Positions 36,399 through 44,296 of a stretch of DNA of 64,000 nucleotides are shown piece after piece (the first letter of the stretch is position 1; every line of letters begins with the position of its first letter). The position numbers and the translations under genes were made by a program. The stretch is taken from positions 3,348,501 to 3,412,500 of the forward strand of contig CP066886.1 of assembly GCA_016745315.1 (NCBI GenBank), written 5' to 3'. The stretch is from Arthrospira sp. PCC 9108 (GTDB lineage: Bacteria; Cyanobacteriota; Cyanobacteriia; Cyanobacteriales; Microcoleaceae). The notes under the pieces were generated by a model, which was not told the DNA's origin, did not search any database, and saw nothing but the letters and a program-made list of their open reading frames with translations.

Positions 36399-37823
36399 TT
36401 AATCAACATTAGCCCATTCAGTATGGAAAAACTGACCCCTGGGTTTATCGATACGCTCATAAGTATGAGCGCCAAAATAGTCTCGTTGTGCTTGAGTTAA
36501 ATTTTGAGGTAAACTCACGCGGCGATAACTATCAAAATAATCCAAAGAAGCACTAAAAGCCGGCACAGGAATACCCATAGTATTTGCAGTTACGAGAACT
36601 TCTCGCCAAGCCGACTGACGGTCAAGAATAGTGTGCTTAAACTCCGGCGCAAGTAGCAAATTAGGCAATTGAGGATTTTGGTCATAAGCCTGCTTAATTT
36701 TATTCAAAAATCCCGCCCGAATAATGCAGCCTCCCTTCCAAATGCGGGCAATTTCGCCCAAATTCAGATTATAATTAAACTCCTGAGAAGCCTTACCCAT
36801 AAGCGCCATACCCTGAGCATAAGAGCAGATTTTGGAGCAGTATAAAGCATCACGAACTTTATTGATGAAAGAGGTAACATCACCATCAAAATTAGCACTA
36901 GGTCCCGGCAATTCCTGAGAAGCTGCCACCCGTTCATCCTTATAGGAAGAAATAATCCGGCTATTAACAGCAGCAGTAATGGTAGGAATAGAAACGCCCA
37001 ACTCCAAAGCACTAACGACAGTCCAGCGTCCGGTTCCTTTTTGTCCAGCCGAGTCCAAAACCAAGTCAACGAGAGGCTTGCCGGTTTCGGGGTCTTTTTG
37101 CTTAAAAATATCGGCGGTAATTTCAATCAGAAAAGAGTTTAACTCATCGGTAGTGTTCCACTCAGCAAAGACCTCATAAAGCTGTTGTTCATTCAAGCCA
37201 ATGACATTACGCAGGAGGTCATAGGCTTCTGCAATAAGCTGCATATCGCCATATTCAATGCCATTGTGAACCATTTTGACATAGTGACCCGCGCCGCCAG
37301 CGCCAATATAAGTGACACAGGGGCCATCATCAACTTGAGCGGCAATTTTAGTTAAAATAGGTTCAAGGGCTTGATAGGAATTCTGAGTTCCTCCGGGCAT
37401 TAAACTAGGGCCCCATAGCGCGCCTTCCTCGCCGCCGCTGACACCCATACCCATAAACCCTAAACCAGTAGCTTCGAGTTCCTTGGTGCGCCTCTCAGTG
37501 TCCTCATAGAGAGAATTTCCCCCATCGATAATCATATCATCGTGATCGAGGAGGGGTTTCAATTGGTTAATGACGGCATCGACAGGTTTACCCGCCTTGA
37601 CCATGACGAGGATACGGCGGGGACGTTCGAGGGACGCGACAAATTCTTCGAGGGTGTAGGCGGGTTTGACATTTTTGCCGGGGGCCCGTTTTTGCATAAA
37701 CTCATCAGTTTTGGCACTGGTGCGGTTGTAAACGGCGACAGGAAAGCCATTGCGTTCAACATTCAGGGCTAGGTTTTCACCCATGACCGCTAGACCAATG
37801 ACACCAAATTTTTGCTCTGACAT
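36399..37823 (-). CDS. gnd: 6-phosphogluconate dehydrogenase, decarboxylating
   Basis: 474 aa, full length. It oxidises 6-phosphogluconate to ribulose 5-phosphate with NADP in the oxidative pentose phosphate pathway, the main NADPH source in the dark in cyanobacteria. Motifs: FGVIGLAVMGENLALN (nucleotide-binding loop, GxAxMGxNLA), ILVMVKAGKPVD, DGGNSLYEDTERR, MGVSGGEEGALWGPSLMPGG, catalytic Lys in GAGHYVKMVHNGIEYGDMQ, and GTGRWTV. ATG at 37823. It stands next to glgP on the same strand, 265 bases apart. Confidence 0.97.
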   Translation of the reverse strand: MSEQKFGVIGLAVMGENLALNVERNGFPVAVYNRTSAKTDEFMQKRAPGKNVKPAYTLEEFVASLERPRRILVMVKAGKPVDAVINQLKPLLDHDDMIIDGGNSLYEDTERRTKELEATGLGFMGMGVSGGEEGALWGPSLMPGGTQNSYQALEPILTKIAAQVDDGPCVTYIGAGGAGHYVKMVHNGIEYGDMQLIAEAYDLLRNVIGLNEQQLYEVFAEWNTTDELNSFLIEITADIFKQKDPETGKPLVDLVLDSAGQKGTGRWTVVSALELGVSIPTITAAVNSRIISSYKDERVAASQELPGPSANFDGDVTSFINKVRDALYCSKICSYAQGMALMGKASQEFNYNLNLGEIARIWKGGCIIRAGFLNKIKQAYDQNPQLPNLLLAPEFKHTILDRQSAWREVLVTANTMGIPVPAFSASLDYFDSYRRVSLPQNLTQAQRDYFGAHTYERIDKPRGQFFHTEWANVD

Positions 37824-38042
37824 AAACTTCCGTATAATGGTTGGCTGATCTGTACTTTAGACTGTATCGTTAATTTTTATAGCAGACGAAGGCGATCGCT
37901 TTTTTTTAAAACTCTGGTGCTAATTCTCCCAGCGACTGCACAGACAAGAATGCAACCCGGGGAGTTATATGGACTTTCAGCAGTGGGACATAATTTAAGG
38001 CGGCGATAGTTAGGTATTGTCTAGTTAAAAACTCTGTGAATG

Positions 38043-38068
38043 AAAAAAGGGCGACTTGTAGCCGCCCC
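38043..38068 (-). terminator. Terminator of glgP
   Basis: On the minus strand GGGGCGGCTACAAGTCGCCC is followed by TTTTTT. It lies 21 bases past the glgP stop. A textbook intrinsic terminator with one A/C mismatch near the loop. Confidence 0.85.
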
Positions 38069-38088
38069 AAAAACCAACGAGAATCAAG

Positions 38089-40625
38089 TTATTTACCGAG
38101 ATTCAAACCGGCATTTTCTTGACTGTACTCTTCCATTTCAATAGGTACAGAGCGCACATTCCAGATTTCATTACAATACTCTCGAATAGTGCGATCGCTC
38201 GAAAACTTAGCCATCCGCAGAGCATTCAAAATAGACATCCGAGTCCACTTATCCTGATCACTGTAAGTTTTAGCGACCTGTTTCTGGCAGTCCACATAAG
38301 CCTGATAATCAGCAAAAAGCATATACTGATCATGGTACATGAGAGAATCAAGCAAAGGCTTAAATAACTCTTTATCGCCGTGGGAGAAATAGCCATCAGC
38401 AATGCGATCGATTACCGCTTTCAGGGACGGATTACTGCTATAATAATCCCAGGGATTATAACCCTTAGCCTTAGTATCAGCAACTTCCTGTGCAGTCAAA
38501 CCAAACAGGAAGAAATTTTCCGCCCCAGCTTCTTCGCGGATTTCAATATTAGCACCATCCAAGGTGCCAATAGTCATCGCCCCATTCATAGCAAACTTCA
38601 TGTTTCCGGTTCCAGAGGCTTCTTTTCCAGCGGTAGAAACTTGTTCTGACAAATCCGCCGCCGGATAGATACGCTGACCCAAAGAAACATTAAAATTGTT
38701 GAGGAAAACTACCTTTAAGCGACCTCGAACATCAGGATCATGGTTAATGATATCAGCCACCGAATTAGTTAGCTTGATAATCAACTTCGCCATAAAATAA
38801 CCAGGGGCAGCCTTACCACCAAAGATAAAAGTACAGGGTACAATATGCTGGTCAGGATTCTGCTTAATCCGATTATACAGGCTGATAATATGCAGCACAT
38901 TCAAATGCTGACGCTTGTACTCATGAATCCGTTTTACCTGGATATCAAACATCGAATGGGGGTCAACTTCGATGCCATTATGTTCCCAGATATATTGTGC
39001 TAACTGTCGCTTATTGTGTAGCTTAACTTCTCGCCACTGCTGACAGAAATCTGGGTCATCAACATATTTTTCCAACTGCTTTAGTTGACTAAGGTCTTTT
39101 AACCAACCCTCACCGATTTTGGAGTTGTAAAGTTCAGCCAGTTTAGGATTACACATCAAAATCCAGCGTCGGGGAGTGACACCATTAGTCTTATTAATGA
39201 ACTTTCCTGGCCACAACTTATAGAAATCCCGGAGAGTGTCTTGTTTCAGGAGTTCGGTATGTAGTGCGGCCACGCCATTAACAGCATGACTACCGACACA
39301 AGCCAAATTCGCCATACGGACATATTTTTCCCCGGACTCATCAATCAGAGAAAGACGACTGATCAAATTATCATCACCAGGATACCAACGTTTAACGTCT
39401 TCCAAGAAGCGGCGATTAATTTCATAAATAATCTCCAGGTGGCGGGGAAGCAGATATTCAAACAAACCCACAGACCATTTTTCCAAGGCTTCTGGGAGTA
39501 AAGTATGGTTGGTATAGGAGAAGGTTTTTTGAGTAACCCGCCAAGCGGTATTCCAATCCATCTCATGTTCATCCATTAACAATCGCATCATTTCAGCGAT
39601 CGCTACTGCCGGGTGAGTATCATTAAGTTGGATAGCGGCGGTATCATGAAGATTATGTAAGCTAGGATGTCGCAGTAGGTGAGTGCGGATAATATCCTGT
39701 AGGGAACAAGAAACAAAGAAAAACTGTTGTTCTAGTCGCAATTGCTTACCTTGGGGGTGTTATCATTGGGATATAACACCTTAGAGATAGTTTCCGATCG
39801 CATTTTTTCAGCGACCGCCCCATCATAGTTGCCAGCATTAAAGGCATCAAAATTGAAATCATCAGAAGCCTCAGCCCGCCACAGACGCAGGGGATTAACG
39901 GTATTAGTATCATAACCGGGAACGGGAGTATCATAGGGAATCCCTACTACTCGGTTAGCGGGAATCCAGCGAACCTTATACTCGCCTTTTTCATTATGGT
40001 ACATTTCCGTATGGCCGCCTAATTTGACCTCAACGGCTTGGTCAGGGTGGGCAATTTCCCAAGGATTACCAAAGCGCAACCATTTATCAGGGACTTCTGC
40101 TTGCCATCCATCGCGGATCGCCTGGGTAAAAATCCCAAATTCGTAGCGAATACCATAACCCACGGCCGGAATTTCCAGGGTAGCCAAGGAATCGACGAAG
40201 CAAGCGGCTAACCGTCCCAAACCCCCATTACCCAAGCCGGGGTCGGGTTCATGTTCGAGAATTTCATCCAAATCTAACCCAGACTCTTCGACGGCTTGAC
40301 GTACCCGATCATAAAGATGCAGGTTAATCAGGCTATTACCCATGTGGCGACCCATGAGAAACTCAGCGGAGAGGTAGTAAACTACCTTAACATCTTTCTC
40401 CATGTAAGTTTTCATGGTCTTTAGCCAACGATTCAGGAGGCGATCGCGCAAAGTGTAAGCCAAAGCCATATAAAAGTCATCCTGAGTAGCCAGGGACTCA
40501 TACTTACCTTGAAGATAAAACAGGTTATCTGCAAAAGCCCGTTTTAGAGTTTCCACATTAGTACCTGTGCGATCGTCCTCAATCTGAATCGGACATTGAT
40601 CGATAGGGATAAGAGGCTGCGTCAT
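38089..40625 (-). pseudogene. glgP: Glycogen phosphorylase, split by a single-base frameshift
   Basis: Two open frames together cover a normal GlgP (845 aa once joined). The N-terminal frame starts at ATG 40625 (GGAGAA ribosome site) and reads to VLYPNDNTP then off-frame VSNCD-stop at 39732. The C-terminal frame resumes as LRLEQQFFFVSCSLQDIIR. The junction is a C5 run (39753-39757); a sixth C gives NDNTPQGKQLRLEQQ, the family consensus. N-terminal motifs: YYLSAEFLMGRHMGN, GLGNGGLGRLAACF. C-terminal: IQLNDTHPAVAIAE, QVKRIHEYKRQHLN and the PLP-lysine region ASGTGNMKFAMNGA. The enzyme releases glucose 1-phosphate from glycogen. Whether the shift is real or a sequencing error cannot be settled here. 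Confidence 0.9.
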
Positions 40626-40639
40626 AAATTCTCCTTTTC

Positions 40640-40860
40640 CTGTCTCTCTTGTTGACATATCTCCTCGTCCTGAAGGAGCGAGGATTCCTTGACGCTTCAC
40701 AGCAATGTGCTACCGAAGTAGTCTTACCCTCGCTCTGCGTCCGTTTAGAGTCTCCCAATGCCCTATGGCGACTATGTTTGATTTTACTGAAGCCCAAAGC
40801 TGGTTGTCTTCAGGGATGTAGATTAAGTATGGATCAACTCGGCAATAATTCATAGTCATA
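40640..40860 (-). mobile_element. Remnant of an IS200/IS605-family element (tnpB 3' end and right-end hairpin)
   Basis: On the minus strand a short frame reads VKSNIVAIGHWETLNGRRAR-VRLLR-stop (ending 40710), close to the C-terminal tail style of cyanobacterial TnpB proteins (GHxETLNA..). It is followed by GGAATCCTCGCTCCTTCAGG-ACGAGGA, an imperfect subterminal hairpin (TCCTCG 40662-40667, CGAGGA 40679-40684) and ATGTCAAC, typical of the right end of such elements. No transposase catalytic motif remains. It ends 15 bases upstream of the glgP start codon, so it may have replaced part of the glgP leader. Confidence 0.5.
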
Positions 40861-41057
40861 ACCAAAAACCTTCTGGAAACCCCCCAGACAGCCCCAGACA
40901 TCCCCCAAAGTTAATCAATCCACCATCGGAACCCTTGAGTGGACAGTCCCATCCATCACACTATCTGGAAACCCTGACAAACTATTCCCAACTATTATAG
41001 ATTGCCGATTCCCCCGACCCACCGCTATAGTTAGCAGTATATCTGATCCGCCAAATT
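40861..41057. other. Intergenic region upstream of the AAA ATPase gene
   Basis: No gene or clear element seen. The left end of the IS remnant cannot be placed. Confidence 0.35.
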
Positions 41058-42245
41058 ATGAGTACAATTCCCAAAATCGAATATCTCAAAGTTAGAAATT
41101 ACCGCGCCTTACAAAATCTCGAATTAAAAAAAATTACTCCCCTCACCGTATTTTTAGGTCCTAACGGCAGTGGCAAATCCACAATTTTTGATGTGTTTGC
41201 CTTTCTATCTGAATGCTTCACAGAAAGCCTCAGCAAAGCCTGGGATAGACGGGGTAGATTTCGAGAACTCCGCACCCGAGATAGTCAAGGCTGCATTGTG
41301 ATTGAATTAAAATATCGAGAAACCTCCGCCTCTCCTTTAATTACCTATCATCTCGCCATCAATGAAGAAAATAATCGCCCTTTGATTGCCGAAGAATGGC
41401 TGCATTGGCGACGAGGAGGACAAGGTAAACCCTTCCGTTTTTTGGACTTTAAAAAGGGGGAAGGACAAGTCATTAGTGGGGAAATGCCAGACGAACAAGA
41501 CGAAAGAATCACGGAACAACTTGACTCACCGGAATTATTAGCAGTTAATACCTTGGGACAATTTGCCAAACATCCCCGGGTTAGTGCTTTAAGGCGGTTC
41601 ATTACCGGATGGTATTTATCCTATTTAACCGCCGACAATACCCGCAGCATTCCCGAAGCGGGAACCCAAGAAAGATTATCCGCCACCGGGAATAATTTAC
41701 CTAATGTTATCCAATATTTAAAAGAACAACATCCCCAACGTTTAGAGGCAATCTTAAAAACTTTATCTTCCCGAATTCCTCGCTTAGAAAAAGTGGCAGC
41801 ATCAATTATGCCAGATGGTCGTTTGTTATTACAAATAAAAGACGCTCCTTTTTCTAATCCAATTCTCGCCAAATTTGCTTCGGACGGCACTTTAAAACTA
41901 TTGGCATATTTAACTGTATTATATGACCCAAAACCTCCTCAATTAGTCGGCATTGAAGAACCAGAAAATCACTTACATCCGGTTTTATTGCCACAACTGG
42001 CTGAAGAATGCCGGACAGCTTCTGCTAATACTCAATTAATGGTAACTACCCATTCTCCGTTTTTTGTGAATAGTTTAAAGCCAGAAGAGTTATGGGTACT
42101 GTATCGAGATAATCAAGGTTTTACTCAAGCCAAAAGAACCGCAGATATGCAGGGAGTTAAAGAGTTTATTAATCAAGGTGCCTTACTTGGTTCTCTCTGG
42201 ATGGAAGATTTTTTTGACGTGGGAAATCCTCTAATAAATCTGTGA
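41058..42245 (+). CDS. AAA family ATPase (SMC/RecF-like, AAA_21 type)
   Basis: 395 aa. Walker A is FLGPNGSGKSTIFDVFAFLS (about 33-45). A C-terminal ABC-like half has GIEEPENHLHPVLLPQLAEE (Walker B with D-loop His) and VTTHSPFFVNSLKPEELW. This two-part ATPase head without long coiled coils resembles OLD/RecF-like orphan ATPases often found in defence or DNA-repair contexts. No TOPRIM or HNH partner is fused or adjacent, so no function is assigned. It is transcribed alone, opposite to glgP. Confidence 0.8.
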   Translation: MSTIPKIEYLKVRNYRALQNLELKKITPLTVFLGPNGSGKSTIFDVFAFLSECFTESLSKAWDRRGRFRELRTRDSQGCIVIELKYRETSASPLITYHLAINEENNRPLIAEEWLHWRRGGQGKPFRFLDFKKGEGQVISGEMPDEQDERITEQLDSPELLAVNTLGQFAKHPRVSALRRFITGWYLSYLTADNTRSIPEAGTQERLSATGNNLPNVIQYLKEQHPQRLEAILKTLSSRIPRLEKVAASIMPDGRLLLQIKDAPFSNPILAKFASDGTLKLLAYLTVLYDPKPPQLVGIEEPENHLHPVLLPQLAEECRTASANTQLMVTTHSPFFVNSLKPEELWVLYRDNQGFTQAKRTADMQGVKEFINQGALLGSLWMEDFFDVGNPLINL

Positions 42246-42401
42246 TTTTTTAACTATAGTTAATCCCCAAAATAGCCCCGGAGGTTTACATTTTTTCTGG
42301 CAAATTAGTGGATCAATAACTATCATAATATGATAATATATAAATATGGCGATAATGCGCGGCGCGGATCGCCTTTAATTAATTCCCGGAATTAGCAGAT
42401 A

Positions 42402-43370
42402 ATGAGTTGGTCAAATCAACCCCCAAAAACTTGGAATCAACGATTAGAGATTTTCATTAATCCCGCCAGTGGTAAAGGTAAATCCCTACAAATATTTGAG
42501 CAAATAAAACCCATTTTATCCAACCATAATACCGCATTTAATGTCACCTTTACCAGTTATGCTGGCGACCTCAAAAATCGCATCGAAAATATAGATTTAT
42601 CCTCAATTGATGGCTTAGTAGTTGTGGGGGGAGATGGTAGCATTCATGAGGTTATTAACGGCTTAATGAACCGTCAAGACTGGGAAAAAGCCATTAAAAC
42701 ACCCCTGGGAATAATCCCCGGTGGCACCAGTAATGGCTTATGTAAAACTCTGCTAGAAGAAGCTGGAGAAACCTATAATGCAATCAATGCTACAATTGCC
42801 ATTACCAGAGGCAATATTCAACCTCTGGATATTCTGCGGGTTCAACAAGGCGATCGCTTTTATTATAGCATTCTCTCCATAGCCTGGGGATTAATTGCTG
42901 CCGTCGATATAAAATCGGATAATCTCCGGTTTTTGGGTTCTTTAAAAACCGATATTTATGCACTATGGGAAATCTTGAAACTGCGTCATTATCGAGGCAA
43001 ATTATCCCTAATTACTGCCGACTGTGAATCTCCCCTTATAATTGAGGATGATTATATACTGTTATGGGCGATGAATGTTCCCTGGGCGGCTTATAATCTT
43101 AATCCCGCACCTCACTCTCACCCCACAGATGGAAATATAGATGTCTTATTAGTGCGGCGTGGTATCTCTAAACTCAACTTAATTAAGGCTTTTTTATTGT
43201 GCAATAAAGGACAGCATCTAGCCATCCCAGGAATCGAATATTATAAGCTGCGAGGTTTTCACCTAGACCCCCAAGATGGAGAATTTTTAGCCCTAGACGG
43301 GGAACCTATTTCCTCCGCCCCAATTCAAGTTGAAGTCCTACCCAATTTGGCGCGTGTCTTTCATCCTTAA
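42402..43370 (+). CDS. Diacylglycerol kinase-family lipid kinase (YegS/DgkB-like)
   Basis: 322 aa. Kinase catalytic domain motifs: IFINPASGKGKSLQIFEQI near the start, VVVGGDGSIHEVINGLM (the GGDG nucleotide-binding loop, about 75) and LGIIPGGTSNGLCKTL. The C-terminal part has DGNIDVLLVRRG and FLALDGEPISSAP, as in YegS/BmrU proteins. It phosphorylates diacylglycerol or a related lipid at the membrane using ATP. It is 101 bases upstream of a CDP-alcohol phosphotransferase on the same strand, which suggests a phospholipid pathway pair. Confidence 0.85.
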   Translation: MSWSNQPPKTWNQRLEIFINPASGKGKSLQIFEQIKPILSNHNTAFNVTFTSYAGDLKNRIENIDLSSIDGLVVVGGDGSIHEVINGLMNRQDWEKAIKTPLGIIPGGTSNGLCKTLLEEAGETYNAINATIAITRGNIQPLDILRVQQGDRFYYSILSIAWGLIAAVDIKSDNLRFLGSLKTDIYALWEILKLRHYRGKLSLITADCESPLIIEDDYILLWAMNVPWAAYNLNPAPHSHPTDGNIDVLLVRRGISKLNLIKAFLLCNKGQHLAIPGIEYYKLRGFHLDPQDGEFLALDGEPISSAPIQVEVLPNLARVFHP

Positions 43371-43471
43371 ATACCTAGCTATCTGGGAGTTGGTATCTGA
43401 GTCCGATTGACTTTTGTCAACTCCTGTGATACTTAGTTTGTCATAAACCAACATTTAGCAACCATCAAAAT

Positions 43472-44098
43472 ATGTCAGATACTGTCTACGAAAAATCCTC
43501 AGAAATTCCCGAAAATCAAATAGTTTCCCCTCAATCTCCCCTAGACAAAATCCTGCAATTTTTTACCATCAAAATCGCCCAAGCCTTGATTAATGTATCT
43601 TGGATAACCCCCAATGGCATCACCTGGACTTCTTTACTAATTGGCGGATTCTTAGCCAGTTTTTTAATCCTAAAAAATTACTATCTTTGGGCAGTGTTAG
43701 CCATAGTAATTAGTGGGTTACTAGATTGTTTAGATGGAGACCTAGCTCGGTCTAGGGGTATCGCTTCCGATACCGGAAACTTACTCGATAGTGTATTAGA
43801 TCGCTATGTAGATTTTTTGATAATATCAGCCCTAATTTTAGGGAACCCTAGGGATAACTTAGTAGTGGGATTAATAGCACTGTTAGGAACTACAATGGTT
43901 CCGTATATTCGCGCCAAAAGTGAATCATTAGGTCGCAGCAGTATCGCTAGTATTGGTAGCCGGGCTGTGCGGACAGTTTTGATTATTATAGGACTATTAA
44001 CCGGGCAAATTTTTCCCCTACTGATAGCTTTGGCGGTAATATCTAATGTGGCAGCTATACATAGATTTGCTCACGCCCTGAACCCAGGGAACGAATAA
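43472..44098 (+). CDS. CDP-alcohol phosphatidyltransferase
   Basis: 208 aa integral membrane protein with several hydrophobic spans. The diagnostic motif DGx2ARx8Gx3Dx3D is present: DGDLARSRGIASDTGN followed by LLDSVLDRY (about 90-117). These enzymes transfer a phosphatidyl group from CDP-diacylglycerol to an alcohol (glycerol phosphate, inositol and so on). The acceptor cannot be read from the sequence. It is longer at the N-terminus than PgsA (about 35 hydrophilic residues). Confidence 0.85.
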   Translation: MSDTVYEKSSEIPENQIVSPQSPLDKILQFFTIKIAQALINVSWITPNGITWTSLLIGGFLASFLILKNYYLWAVLAIVISGLLDCLDGDLARSRGIASDTGNLLDSVLDRYVDFLIISALILGNPRDNLVVGLIALLGTTMVPYIRAKSESLGRSSIASIGSRAVRTVLIIIGLLTGQIFPLLIALAVISNVAAIHRFAHALNPGNE

Positions 44099-44296
44099 AC
44101 CCAACAACTCGAGTCGGGGTGAGTCTCCCAAATGGGTGGATTTATCGATTTATGGCGATCGCCTTTAGTTGTAGAATGAATCAGGATTTCCACAATTGAT
44201 AGCCCTGACTTAGGCTTTCTGGGTGCGTAACTACAATCTATCTATCTTGACTAGATCGGATGTTGACTTGATCAATAACAAACTACTGAACAGCCC

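Noticed and set aside
36764..37126. 120-aa open frame opposite or offset to gnd
   Set aside because: Shadow frame of a strongly conserved enzyme gene.
40710..40901. Small 63-aa gene
   Set aside because: More likely the tail of tnpB in an IS remnant; no ribosome site.
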